Assembly: GCA_949296425.1 (NCBI GenBank)
Contig: CASFPN010000043.1
Span: forward strand, 26,612 to 90,611
Direction: 5' to 3'
Length of the DNA: 64,000 nucleotides
Source: an uncultured bacterium
GTDB taxonomy: Bacteria > Cyanobacteriota > Vampirovibrionia > Gastranaerophilales > Gastranaerophilaceae
Shown: positions 45,342-54,783 of the stretch, piece by piece
How positions within the stretch are numbered: position 1 is the first letter of the stretch
Layout of the letters: each line of letters begins with the position of its first letter
Translations under genes and position numbers: made by a program
The notes under the pieces: model-generated
Told to the model about the DNA's origin: nothing
Database searches by the model: none
The model's input: only the letters and a program-made list of their open reading frames with translations

Positions 45342-46153
45342 TTAAAAAGGGTAATCATCTTTTATCTGCCATCCGTCTCGCATAATTTTAGCAGCACATG
45401 TGTATCCGCCGGACAGTGCCTCTGCTCTGCAAGCATGAGATCTTGCAGCATTAATAGATATCTCCAACCAATCGTATCCGTAAGGTTTTACTGTTTTGTC
45501 AGCAAGAATAAAGAAAAACAAATCCTTTCCTGCAACATTTGGTCCTTTATCAGAGCCGTTTATATCAATAAAAAAAGCTGCATTTTTTATTGATGTTGAA
45601 TAGAACCCTATGCATATTCCATCTGCAGTTTTAAAAGATGCAGTCCCGGGATTTATAGGGGAGGAGATCCATACTCCTGTCAACCAGTTATACTGTGTTT
45701 TTCCATAAAACTTTTTCCCGTTATAACACATATTTTCAGCATATTCTCCTGGCGGATATGTTTTATCAATTTTAAATTCAGGAGCCAAATAATTATTCAC
45801 TATTTTTTCAGGTGAATCCCAATCCTGCCAGATTTCCATATCACCATGTTTAATTTGAGCCATTATAATAGCCTGATTCAGCAGTGTGTACGCCCGTTTT
45901 AATTTTGTAACAGTTTCATCCTTTTGATGTTCCGTAATTAATGTTGGTAAAGTCATCGCTGCAACCACACCTATAATTCCGAGCGTGATTAAAACTTCCG
46001 CAAGTGTGAACCCAAATTTTCGGTCTATTAAGTGATGTTTTATGTCATAATTATGGCATATTTTAAAATTAATGTCAATAAAACTGGGTAAAAAGCTAGA
46101 CCAGTCTACCTTTTCGGGGGGGGGGCAATTCTCAGCTTCTTAATCATTTTCAT
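45342..46153 (-). CDS. Prepilin-like protein 4, frame interrupted at a C10 tract, no alternative start
   Basis: ATG 46153 (MKMIKKLRIAPPP; AGGAG upstream) meets 10 C (complement of 46116-46125). With 10 C the frame ends at TAG; with 11 it continues EKVDWSSFLPSFIDIN... DIKHHLIDRKFG and FTLAEVLITLG. The internal ATG used by its sister gene 3 has become ATA here, and no ATG, GTG or TTG occurs before FTLAEV, so a full product requires the tract to be bridged. The mature part contains 'FIDINGSDKGPNVAGKDLFFF' and ends DGWQIKDDYPF. The 5' ~200 bases are nearly identical to those of gene 3. Confidence 0.82.
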
Positions 46154-46310
46154 AATAAAACTCCTCTTAATTCTTACAACATATTTATTATTTATTATTT
46201 TTCTTTTTTTGTCAATATAAATCATTAATTAAACATTAATTTCAATGACTTTTTAAAAAATAACGTTAAAATAAATATATAAGATATTTTTATTAAAGGA
46301 GTTAAAGTGT

Positions 46311-48905
46311 ATGCCAGATTTTGAAAAATTCACGAATTATTCTCAGGAAATCCTTAATTCAGCCGGTACATTAATGCAGTCGCATAAAAATTCCGAAATG
46401 CAGCCGGAACATATAATGCTTGCAATGATTAAATCCGACGGGATTATAAAAGATTACCTGACTGAATTAAAATTATTAAATCAGGGTTTTATTGACAAAA
46501 TTGTAGGTGTTATTAATTCTTTTCCGACTATTTCGACTCCGCCTTCAGGGCAGATTTTTCTTTCAACTCAGACCTACAGATTGCTTGATTTAGCCGGGCA
46601 GCAGGCAGAAGAATTTAAGGATCAATTTATAGGCGCTGAATCTATTTTGCTTGCAATGACAAAATTAGATAACAGTCCTATACAGCTTTTGTTAAAAAAT
46701 TACAATGTTGACACTAACAAAGTTTTAAGTGTAATGAAAAAAATAAGAGGTAACAAAAAAGTGGACAATAAAAATGCAGAAGAAAATATGAAAGCTCTGG
46801 AAAAATTCTCAACTGATTTGACTTCGCTTGCCAGAAAAGGGAAATTAGACCCTGTAATTGGTAGAGATGAAGAAGTAAGACGAATTATTCAAGTGCTAAA
46901 CAGAAGAACCAAAAACAACCCTGTTTTAATCGGTGAACCGGGTGTCGGTAAAACCGCGATTGTGGAAGGTCTCGCGCAGCGTATTGTAAGAGGCGATGTC
47001 CCGGAAAGTCTTAAAGATGTTAAGCTGGTTTCTCTTGATATGGGGGCACTTGTTGCCGGAGCTAAATACAGAGGGGAATTTGAGGAACGTTTGAAAGCTG
47101 TTTTAAAAGAAGTTGAAGATTCAAACGGTGAGATTGTAATGTTTATTGATGAACTCCATACGGTAGTCGGTGCAGGTGCAACAGAAGGTTCAATGGATGC
47201 TGGAAACCTCTTAAAACCGATGCTTGCAAGAGGTATTTTGAGAACAATTGGCGCTACTACAATTAATGAATACCGTAAATATATTGAAAAGGATCCTGCT
47301 TTAGAAAGACGTTTTCAGCCTGTTATGGTAGGTGAGCCATCTGTGGAAGATACTATTTCAATTCTAAGAGGGCTGAAAGAAAAATATGAAGTTCATCATG
47401 GAATTAGAATTCTTGACAGCGCCTTGATTGCTGCTGCGAAATTATCTGACAGATATATAACCGATAGATTTCTCCCTGATAAAGCAATAGATTTGATTGA
47501 TGAGGCAGCTTCCTCTTTGCGTATTGAAATCGATTCAATGCCTGAGGAAATTGATAAAATGATGCGTCAGAAAATTCAGCTTGAAATTGAACGAGAAGCC
47601 CTCAAAAAAGAAGATGACGATGATGCAAAAGCAAAAGTTGAAGATTTGACAAAGCAAATTAATGATTTAGAAGGAAAAATTTCAAAATTAAAAGCTCAAT
47701 GGGAACAGGAAAAGGCTTCAATCACAGGAGAAGCAGGCATTAAAGAAGAAATAGAAAAAGTTAAAAATAAAATTGAAGAAGCCGAACGTAATACTGATTT
47801 GCAAACAGCAGCAGAATTAAAGTACGGGAAGCTTCTTGAACTTGAAAAGCAGTTGAAAGCTGTTCAAAATAAGGAAAAAACTGATAACAAACTTTTGAAA
47901 GAAGAAATAGATGATGAAGATATTGCAAATGTTGTAAGCAAGTGGACTGGAATTCCTGTTAACAAGCTTGTGGAAAGTGAAAAACAAAAACTTCTAAATA
48001 TGGAAGAAATTCTTCATAAACGTCTTGTCGGTCAGGAAGAGGCCGTTGATACGGTTGCTGATGCAATCCGCCGTGCACGATCAGGTTTGAAAGATCCGAA
48101 ACGTCCGATAGGTACATTCTTATTCTTAGGGCCGACAGGTGTCGGTAAAACTGAGCTTGCGAAATCGCTTGCGGAATTTATGTTTAACGATGAAGATGCT
48201 CTTATCCGTATTGATATGTCTGAATATATGGAAAAACATAATGTTTCAAGGTTGGTCGGAGCTCCTCCGGGATATGTAGGCTACGATGAAGGCGGTCAGT
48301 TAACAGAAGCTGTCAGACGCAAACCGTATTCTGTTGTGCTTTTTGATGAAATTGAAAAGGCACATCCGGATGTGTTTAATATAATGCTACAAATCTTTGA
48401 TGACGGACGTTTGACTGATTCTAAAGGAAGGACAGTTGATTTCAAAAATACATTAATTATTATGACTTCAAATATAGGAAGCGACATAATTCTTGAAAAC
48501 ACTTTGAATTCTCTTGGCTCTCAACAAAACTTTGAGGATACTAAGGAAAAAGTTCTTGAGGTTTTGAGAAGCAGATTCAAACCTGAATTTTTAAACAGAA
48601 TTGATGAAACAATATTCTTTAGAGCGCTGAATATGAGAGATTTAACACAAATAGTCGATATTCAGATGAATTATTTGAGAAAATTGTTAAAGGATCAGGA
48701 AATTGATTTTGAAATAACTGCTGATGCTAAAGAATTTCTTGCAACACGCGGTTTTAATCCTGTGTACGGGGCAAGACCTCTTAAACGTGTTATAAGACAG
48801 TTAATCGAGAACCCTCTGTCAAAACAAATTCTTGCCCAGAAGTTCCTGCGCGGAGACAAGGTTCTAATTGATGTCGATAACGACGAAATAGTTTTCAAAA
48901 AATAA
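46311..48905 (+). CDS. clpB: ATP-dependent chaperone ClpB
   Basis: 864 residues following AAAGGAG. Order of domains: Clp N-domain (1-145), AAA1 with [11 protein letters not shown] (near 205), the coiled-coil middle domain (about 400-520), AAA2 with [12 protein letters not shown] (near 605) and a C-terminal D2-small domain. Both Walker B motifs (MFIDELH, LFDEIEK) are present. The middle domain identifies it as a ClpB-type disaggregase, working with DnaK, rather than ClpA or ClpC. No CIRCE-like operator was seen in the upstream AT-rich DNA. It is followed by a hairpin. Confidence 0.96.
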   Translation: MPDFEKFTNYSQEILNSAGTLMQSHKNSEMQPEHIMLAMIKSDGIIKDYLTELKLLNQGFIDKIVGVINSFPTISTPPSGQIFLSTQTYRLLDLAGQQAEEFKDQFIGAESILLAMTKLDNSPIQLLLKNYNVDTNKVLSVMKKIRGNKKVDNKNAEENMKALEKFSTDLTSLARKGKLDPVIGRDEEVRRIIQVLNRRTKNNPVLIGEPGVGKTAIVEGLAQRIVRGDVPESLKDVKLVSLDMGALVAGAKYRGEFEERLKAVLKEVEDSNGEIVMFIDELHTVVGAGATEGSMDAGNLLKPMLARGILRTIGATTINEYRKYIEKDPALERRFQPVMVGEPSVEDTISILRGLKEKYEVHHGIRILDSALIAAAKLSDRYITDRFLPDKAIDLIDEAASSLRIEIDSMPEEIDKMMRQKIQLEIEREALKKEDDDDAKAKVEDLTKQINDLEGKISKLKAQWEQEKASITGEAGIKEEIEKVKNKIEEAERNTDLQTAAELKYGKLLELEKQLKAVQNKEKTDNKLLKEEIDDEDIANVVSKWTGIPVNKLVESEKQKLLNMEEILHKRLVGQEEAVDTVADAIRRARSGLKDPKRPIGTFLFLGPTGVGKTELAKSLAEFMFNDEDALIRIDMSEYMEKHNVSRLVGAPPGYVGYDEGGQLTEAVRRKPYSVVLFDEIEKAHPDVFNIMLQIFDDGRLTDSKGRTVDFKNTLIIMTSNIGSDIILENTLNSLGSQQNFEDTKEKVLEVLRSRFKPEFLNRIDETIFFRALNMRDLTQIVDIQMNYLRKLLKDQEIDFEITADAKEFLATRGFNPVYGARPLKRVIRQLIENPLSKQILAQKFLRGDKVLIDVDNDEIVFKK

Positions 48906-48916
48906 GAGTGAGATGT

Positions 48917-48944
48917 CAAGCAAGCTTATTATATAGCGAATAAG
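48917..48944 (+). terminator. Hairpin after clpB
   Basis: CAAGCTTATT / AATAAGTTTG, ten bases with one G-T pair, loop ATATAGCG, followed by TTT. Confidence 0.5.
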
Positions 48945-48966
48945 TTTGTTTCAAAAAAATATTTAT

Positions 48967-49027
48967 ATTATCCTGAACTTGTTTCAGGCTCTTAAAAAAG
49001 TGAGAGAGAAAATGCACTTCTCTCTCA
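48967..49027. repeat. Two small intergenic hairpins
   Basis: A decayed GTCAT/ATCT-type hairpin (CCTGAA / TTCAGG, about 48970-48989) is followed by GTGAGAGA / TCTCTCAC (about 48999-49027). The rest of the ~285-bp gap is AT-rich without a gene. Confidence 0.6.
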
Positions 49028-49190
49028 CTAAACAGGGACTAAGGGAGAGGGTTAATTTAGAGGATGGAGAGGTATATAGGCTATTACTGTTTATTACAAA
49101 TTTACTTTTTGCTTACTTAAGCATTAATACTTCTTCATATTTTTTTATGCTTGTTTTTTTTAGTTTTTTTATTTGATGTAAAATTATTGT

Positions 49191-49871
49191 ATGAAAGTTA
49201 CAACCCCCGCTGATAACCAAATAAATTTCGGATTTAATTATAATACGCACAGAAAAGTTGCAGAAAAGCTTATAAAAGAAGAATTTCCTGTGTTGCAAAA
49301 ATATTCAACACTTATAGAAAGAGCAGTAGTCGCTCCTGACTTTGATGAACTTGGTTTTCATTCAAATACTCATTTCTATTATCCTTTTGCCAATTTTATC
49401 AAACCGCGCGAAAGTTTTTTAGATTTTTACGGAGTTCATAATGCAAGAAACAGATATAATTTCCATTTAAGTAACTTTTTTGAGCTGTTGTCCTGTAAAC
49501 AATATAATTTAATGGCAAGTGAAGCGGGCAGAGCAAAGCATTTTTTAGATGATATGTGTATGGGATTGCATGTAAAAGGCGGAAATTTTATGCAGAAATG
49601 GAATGAATATCCGGTTCATTGTGCTTTTGAAAATTTTATTTACAGAAATGAGGACAGTTTTTTAGCACAAACTGCTCCTACAAAAGCTCCTGTAAACAGG
49701 TGTGATACATTTGAGGATATTTTTATGTCAGTTGCAGAATATAGTGCAAACATGGAAATGCCTGATAAAAAAAATATTCATAGATGGCCGCTTATTGCTC
49801 AAAATTCAGTGAATCTTCTTATTGAAGCTTCCAGAGAATTTTTTGCAAGGATATCCGGTTTTATTAAGTGA
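49191..49871 (+). CDS. zinc-dependent phospholipase C/P1-nuclease-like protein (226 aa)
   Basis: The pattern of metal-binding residues resembles the PLC/S1-P1 nuclease fold: an early His (THRKVAEK), 'APDFDE', 'HSNTHFYYP', and 'RAKHFLDDMCMGLH' (H-x3-D-x6-H, near residue 123), the last being the most telling. There is no signal peptide; the N-terminus MKVTTPADNQINFGFN instead carries a 'NF-x-F' element like other leaders here. Length fits a single catalytic domain. TAAAAT ends six bases before the ATG and no Shine-Dalgarno is present. The family call is by motif only. Confidence 0.6.
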   Translation: MKVTTPADNQINFGFNYNTHRKVAEKLIKEEFPVLQKYSTLIERAVVAPDFDELGFHSNTHFYYPFANFIKPRESFLDFYGVHNARNRYNFHLSNFFELLSCKQYNLMASEAGRAKHFLDDMCMGLHVKGGNFMQKWNEYPVHCAFENFIYRNEDSFLAQTAPTKAPVNRCDTFEDIFMSVAEYSANMEMPDKKNIHRWPLIAQNSVNLLIEASREFFARISGFIK

Positions 49872-49890
49872 AATTTCTATGATAATTTTT

Positions 49891-50724
49891 TTATTTAACC
49901 CATATATTAAACTTGATATTGTCTTTTGACGGTATTATTTCCACTTCTTTGCCTCTGAATGCAACGCCGCAATAATTGAAAAATTGTGCAAATTTGTTCC
50001 CTTTGTATTGCAATATATCAAATCCGTTTATTACTACAGGACTATAAATTGTAATTTTCCGTCCGTTTATATCTTTTGTATAAAAAGTTTTAAAATCTAT
50101 CTGCGCATTATCATAAGCCCAGCCGTTTTCACTCACATAATCAACAAGCCCGTATACAGGCGTCCCCTTTTTTATATAAAGTCGACCGTTTTTGGAAATA
50201 TCTTTAATTGTTTCAAAACGTATTTTATCTCCGACTTCTATTTCATCATGACAGGTTGCAATTTTTTGAGCAGGCCTGATTTTAACCGGAGTGTCTTCGG
50301 AATTTATAATATCACTAAAAAATACAACCAACTCTGTTTTCCCGGGTTTTAAAATAACTTCTCCGCCCCTTATAAAATAAGTAGCGGGAACAAGCCCGTT
50401 ATTTGCCAGTTCCTGATATTTAGCGTGTTCTCCGCCTTTAATATATATTTGACCGTTGAGTTTTTTGCCTGAAGTTTTGTATTTGAAGTTATTTATAAAA
50501 AGTGAAGCCTGTTCTCCGGCAAAACCGTTCGGAGTTAATTCTTTTATAACTCCTGTAATAATATCCCCGGTTTTAATATCTTTAAAATCAATATAATCGC
50601 CTTCATGTAAATTTTTATCTGCTGTCGATACTTTTTGAAGCGGTGTAATTGTAACAGGAACTTCTTCCGCAAGAGAAGAAAGTCCTGTTAACAATACACA
50701 AATTAGTAATAATTTTTTTAGCAT
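49891..50724 (-). CDS. exported protein with duplicated beta-rich domain (277 aa)
   Basis: Signal peptide MLKKLLLICVLLTGLSSLA. The mature protein has two similar halves, each opening with 'PVxIxPxQK' and then 'GDxIxFxxIK', 'I..G.I/V....NGxA....A.L.I..FK' (near residues 25 and 165). The module resembles the first half of the exported protein at 3311-4465. The ATG shares a base with the stop of the upstream protease gene (TAATG), so translation is coupled and a joint envelope role is likely. Function unknown. Confidence 0.7.
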   Translation of the reverse strand: MLKKLLLICVLLTGLSSLAEEVPVTITPLQKVSTADKNLHEGDYIDFKDIKTGDIITGVIKELTPNGFAGEQASLFINNFKYKTSGKKLNGQIYIKGGEHAKYQELANNGLVPATYFIRGGEVILKPGKTELVVFFSDIINSEDTPVKIRPAQKIATCHDEIEVGDKIRFETIKDISKNGRLYIKKGTPVYGLVDYVSENGWAYDNAQIDFKTFYTKDINGRKITIYSPVVINGFDILQYKGNKFAQFFNYCGVAFRGKEVEIIPSKDNIKFNIWVK

Positions 50725-51428
50725 TACAACTCATCCTGCTGTTTCATTTTACGTCTTTTTTGTTTTTGCTGGAATTCTGTTATATCTTTTTTCATACTGT
50801 ATTCAAAGTTTTTGTATGAAGGTGTATTGGTCAGATATGAGTTTAAATATTGAGGATATTTTACATAAATATACTTATACATATCAATTAATCTTTTTGA
50901 TCCTTTCGGATGCAGGTAAGTAAATCCCCAGTCCCAAACGGGTTCGCCAAATATTTTATTTCCCATTGTTATAGCTGCTACAGGGTTGTAACCAGCTTTT
51001 ACCATATAGTCGATTGCATTAAGATCGGCTTTTTGTTCATATTTTTTAGAATTTGCATTTATTGCCATGTATTTAATCATACCGCCGTAGGCTTCGACCG
51101 AATGCGCAATTTCGTGCGCTAAGACATATGCCAGTTCGTCATCATTATCTATGTATAAAAACATTCCTGAATAAATGTTGACTGTTTTGTCATAAGAGTT
51201 GGAACTTGCGTTGACTACTTTATTATTAGTGTTTACAAAAATTGGAACTCTTTTGGGAATTCGGTTGTCAATCATAATTTTTTGTCCGACTTTAAGAACT
51301 TTTTCTTCATCAATACCCTTTTTCTTCCAAAAATTATTAACATTTACACCATGGATAACCATAATCTCTTCTGCAAACGAGCATGTTCCAATTAAAAGAA
51401 CTCCTAACAAAATTAAAATCTTTTTCAT
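50724..51428 (-). CDS. Exported M48-family metallopeptidase
   Basis: 234 residues from ATG 51428 (MKKILILLGVLLIGTCSFA, signal peptide; AGGAG upstream). The zinc motif HEIAH is near residue 110, preceded by 'DDELAYVLA', and the third ligand is the Glu of 'YEQKADLNAIDYMVKAGYNP', followed by 'LHPKGSKRL'. This is the pattern of periplasmic BepA/YfgC-type M48 proteases, here without the TPR tail. It likely handles envelope protein quality control. Its stop overlaps the following exported protein's start. Confidence 0.88.
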   Translation of the reverse strand: MKKILILLGVLLIGTCSFAEEIMVIHGVNVNNFWKKKGIDEEKVLKVGQKIMIDNRIPKRVPIFVNTNNKVVNASSNSYDKTVNIYSGMFLYIDNDDELAYVLAHEIAHSVEAYGGMIKYMAINANSKKYEQKADLNAIDYMVKAGYNPVAAITMGNKIFGEPVWDWGFTYLHPKGSKRLIDMYKYIYVKYPQYLNSYLTNTPSYKNFEYSMKKDITEFQQKQKRRKMKQQDEL

Positions 51429-51581
51429 AATAACTCCTATTATCTTGTTCACGAAATTATAATACTATATTATTTTTCATTTTGCAAGCTTTATGTAAAA
51501 GTTTTGTAAGGATATTTAAATTTCGGAGTTTCAATGATATAATACTTTTATATTAATAAGATAATTATTGAGAGGAAATAT

Positions 51582-53426
51582 ATGTGCGGAATAGTAGGAT
51601 ATGTCGGTAATAAATCTGTTGTTGATATTTTACTTGACGGTTTGGAACAGCTTGAATACAGAGGATATGATTCCTCGGGGATTGCCGTTATGTGTGATGA
51701 TGAAATTAAGGTCTATAAAGCCATCGGCAAACTTCAAAATTTACGTGATGAACTAAGAGGACATGAACAAGAATATAACAGTTCAACCATGGGTATAGGC
51801 CACATAAGATGGGCAACACATGGTGCTCCTACACTTTTGAATGCTCATCCGCATACCTGCAATTGCGGCAATCTTGTTGTTGTTCATAACGGGATTATCG
51901 AAAATTATAAAGAATTAAGGGAAGAATTATCAAAAAACGGGTGTATATTCAGATCGCAGACAGATACAGAGGCTGTTGCCCATCTTGTTGCACGTAAATA
52001 TGCGGAATGCAAAGATTTAACCGAGGCGGTAAGACTGGCTTCAGATGAGATTGAAGGAGCTTATGCGCTTTGTGTAATGCATAATGATTGTAAAAATAAA
52101 CTTGTGATAACAAAGAGAAATGCTCCACTGCTTGTCGGCATTGGTGAGGGAGAATTCTTTGCAGCATCTGATGTTCCGGCGATTATTAAACATACTAAAA
52201 AAGCAGTGTATTTATCTGATAACCAGATTGCGACATTAACACCGGATTCCATGACTATTGTTGATGCGCAGGGAAATAAAGTTGAGCCGAAAGTTGAACT
52301 TTTGCCCTGGGAGCCTGTAGCTTTAAGTAAAATGGGCTATAAGCATTTTATGTTAAAAGAGATTCATGAACAGCCTGATGTGATACGAAATATTCTGGTG
52401 GGCAGGCTTCATGCTCCTGATGAACATATAATTTTAAACGAAGTTAAATTAAATAAAGAAACTCTGAAAAATTTAAACAGGATTCAAATTATTGCCTGCG
52501 GAACATCATTGCATGCGGCAATGGTCGGTAAATATATAATTGAAAGTTTCTGCGGTATAGCTGTAGATGTTGAAGCATCCAGTGAATATATTTACAGAAA
52601 AACAGTAACTGATGAACATACACTTGTTATCGGTGTTTCACAGTCCGGTGAAACTGCTGATACTTTAACTGCAATAAAGCAGGCTAAAGCAAAAGGTTCT
52701 CATATTTTAATTATTACAAACAGACCTGACAGTGCTATGGCACGTGAGGCTGACAGTTTGATACCTGTAAATGCGGGAATTGAAGTTTCTGTTGCCGCGA
52801 CAAAATCGTATATTGCACAGTTAATGGCATTTTACCTGCTTTCATTGTATATGTCGGAAATCAAAGACAGCGTTGCGCCTTCTACGCTTACATCTTTAAA
52901 GACTGAATTGATGGTTCTGCCGCAAAAAATTGAACAAATTCTAGCAAACAAAGAAAATATTCAGAAAGTAGCTAAAATTTATGCAAATACAAAAGATTTT
53001 ATCTATATTGCCAGAGGAATAAATTTCCCAACGGCTCTTGAAGGTGCTTTAAAGCTTAAAGAAATAAGCTATATAAATGCTACGGGTTACCCAGCGGGAG
53101 AATTAAAACACGGCCCTATAGCAATGCTTGATGAAACCATGCCTGTTTTATCTATCTTGATGAACGGTTCAGTTTATGAAAAACTTCTTTCTAATAGTGA
53201 GGAAGCAAAAGCACGTAATGCAAGAATGATTGCTCTTACAAATTCAAAAGATGAAAAATTGAATGATTTGTTTGAAAATATAATAAGAGTTCCGGAGGTT
53301 CAAGAGCTGTTTTCACCGATTATTGCGATAATCCCTTTGCAGCTTATGGCTTATTATATTGCGGAATTTTTAGGTAAGGATGTTGATCAGCCGAGAAATC
53401 TTGCAAAATCTGTTACTGTAGAGTAA
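51582..53426 (+). CDS. glmS: Glutamine--fructose-6-phosphate aminotransferase (isomerizing)
   Basis: 614 residues after GAGAGGAAA. The N-terminal Cys (MCGIVGYVG) is the glutaminase nucleophile; 'HIRWATHGAP' and 'HNGIIENYKELR' follow. Two SIS domains ('CGTSLHAAMVGKY', 'SQSGETADTLTA') and the C-terminal 'LAKSVTVE' complete the enzyme, which makes glucosamine-6-phosphate for peptidoglycan. No glmS ribozyme is apparent in the ~150 bases upstream. The gene is followed directly by tRNA-Thr. Confidence 0.97.
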   Translation: MCGIVGYVGNKSVVDILLDGLEQLEYRGYDSSGIAVMCDDEIKVYKAIGKLQNLRDELRGHEQEYNSSTMGIGHIRWATHGAPTLLNAHPHTCNCGNLVVVHNGIIENYKELREELSKNGCIFRSQTDTEAVAHLVARKYAECKDLTEAVRLASDEIEGAYALCVMHNDCKNKLVITKRNAPLLVGIGEGEFFAASDVPAIIKHTKKAVYLSDNQIATLTPDSMTIVDAQGNKVEPKVELLPWEPVALSKMGYKHFMLKEIHEQPDVIRNILVGRLHAPDEHIILNEVKLNKETLKNLNRIQIIACGTSLHAAMVGKYIIESFCGIAVDVEASSEYIYRKTVTDEHTLVIGVSQSGETADTLTAIKQAKAKGSHILIITNRPDSAMAREADSLIPVNAGIEVSVAATKSYIAQLMAFYLLSLYMSEIKDSVAPSTLTSLKTELMVLPQKIEQILANKENIQKVAKIYANTKDFIYIARGINFPTALEGALKLKEISYINATGYPAGELKHGPIAMLDETMPVLSILMNGSVYEKLLSNSEEAKARNARMIALTNSKDEKLNDLFENIIRVPEVQELFSPIIAIIPLQLMAYYIAEFLGKDVDQPRNLAKSVTVE

Positions 53427-53437
53427 AATATAAATAA

Positions 53438-53510
53438 GCCGATATAGCTCAGTTGGTAGAGCAACTCATTCGTAATGAGTAGGTCTGGAGTTCGAGCCTC
53501 CATATCGGCT
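53438..53510 (+). tRNA. tRNA-Thr (anticodon CGU)
   Basis: 73 bases: acceptor GCCGATA/TATCGGC, D arm AGCTCAGTTGGTAGAGC, anticodon stem-loop ACTCATTCGTAATGAGT (anticodon CGT), T arm TGGAGTTCGAGCCTCCA. Twelve bases after the glmS stop, so possibly co-transcribed. Confidence 0.95.
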
Positions 53511-53544
53511 TATTTGTTTTATTTTTAAGAATGTAAGGTTTTAC

Positions 53545-54449
53545 TTATTTCAATAAATACTCAGCAGAACAGCAACCACCAGAAACCACTTCTTCCCATC
53601 CCTGTTGTCCGGCAAAATATGTCATAGTTTCGGTTCCGGCATCCTTTGAACATTCACATTTTCCGTTGTTTGCGTCTTTATTATAAGTCCCCTCAGCTCC
53701 AAGAGGTAAAATTTTGTTGTTAAATACCGATATAATAAAAAAGTCGCGTCCGATTTGATTTGGCCCTTGTGCTGCTCCGTTTACATCAACAGATATCCAC
53801 GGACCGCCATGGAGCCCGCCAAGATATACAACACTTCCGTCTTTTAATAAAAATGCCATGCTATTCAAATTATACCCGGCGACAGGGTTCTGTTTAGAGC
53901 GTATGTATGGTTGCTTTAATGTACCATAAATAGTACCGGCAGATCCCGCTCCGATTCCATACCATTTCCCGCTTTGATCCTCATATCCGTAGTTATCACA
54001 TTTTGGCTCTATTGTATTAAAACATTCATCAGCAGGATCTAAGATTTCTCTAAATTTGTCTACAAATTGTTCGGAAAAATGAGCATTAACTCCAAGATCG
54101 TATTTATCGGGAGTTCCTCCCATACATTTACCTCTACTGTTTATCTCGCTTAAGCATACCGGAATATCCTCTGCCATGATTAAATTAAAAGCATTACTTA
54201 CAGTTGAATAAGCTTTTTTCCACTTTGCAATATTTTGCCTGTCCTGTATTTTTGAAATTATAACAGGCATTGTTATTGCCGCAACCACACCTATGATGCC
54301 GAGGGTGATTAACACCTCTGGTAAAGTGAACGCACATTTGCGTTGACAGTTCGGCAGCGCTATGTGTGTAGCCCGCTCGGACAAACTACATCGATTAGCA
54401 GTCAGGCATTCGGGGGGGGGGCAATTCTGAGCTTCTTAATCTTTTTCAT
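53545..54449 (-). CDS. Prepilin-like protein 5, frame interrupted at a C10 tract
   Basis: ATG 54449 (MKKIKKLRIAPPP; AGGAG upstream) meets 10 C (complement of 54412-54421) and stops at TGA in that frame. With 11 C it reads ECLTANRCSLSERATHIALPNCQRKCA and FTLPEVLITLG; the Glu at +5 is kept although Ala +4 is Pro. A TTG 65 bases below the tract could act as a weak start. The mature part (~250 residues) has eight or more Cys and 'SVDVNGAAQGPNQIGRDFF'. The leader resembles that of prepilin-like gene 2; the rest is distinct. Confidence 0.8.
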
Positions 54450-54533
54450 AATAAAACTCCTCTTAATTCTTACAACATGTTTATTATTTATAATTATTTA
54501 TTTTTTGTCAAGTTTGTATTATTATTTCTAATT

Positions 54534-54692
54534 ATGATTCGTTCATCAGTTGTAAAAATAAAAAAAATAAATAATTTTGATAACATATATATAGAATCAG
54601 AGTTGAATAAATTTTGTAAAGATATTGTACGCTGGGCTGTTGTTGATATTAAACAAGACGCTTTATCAGTAAGTGTTTCTTATATTATTTAG
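54534..54692 (+). CDS. possible small protein (52 aa)
   Basis: MIRSSVVKIKKINNFDNIYIESELNKF... forms a plausible alpha/beta mini-protein ending in 'ALSVSVSYII'. No Shine-Dalgarno or convincing promoter is seen. It sits between the divergent prepilin-like gene and the large HEFIH/HD gene. Support is limited to composition and the open frame. Confidence 0.35.
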   Translation: MIRSSVVKIKKINNFDNIYIESELNKFCKDIVRWAVVDIKQDALSVSVSYII

Positions 54693-54783
54693 ATTTTGTA
54701 ATATATCTTTTAAATTCTCAAAGTTTTTCGACACTATAACCGATATAAAAACTATATAATCTTAGGTTATTGTAGGAACAAAT

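Noticed and set aside
45342..45968. Prepilin gene 4 starting at GTG inside 'GVVAAM'
   Set aside because: This would delete the prepilin cleavage site and half the helix; the upstream ATG with Shine-Dalgarno and tract is the real start.
51430..51581. glmS ribozyme upstream of glmS
   Set aside because: The ~150-base gap is AT-rich and lacks the ribozyme core pairing; a normal Shine-Dalgarno and promoter are sufficient.
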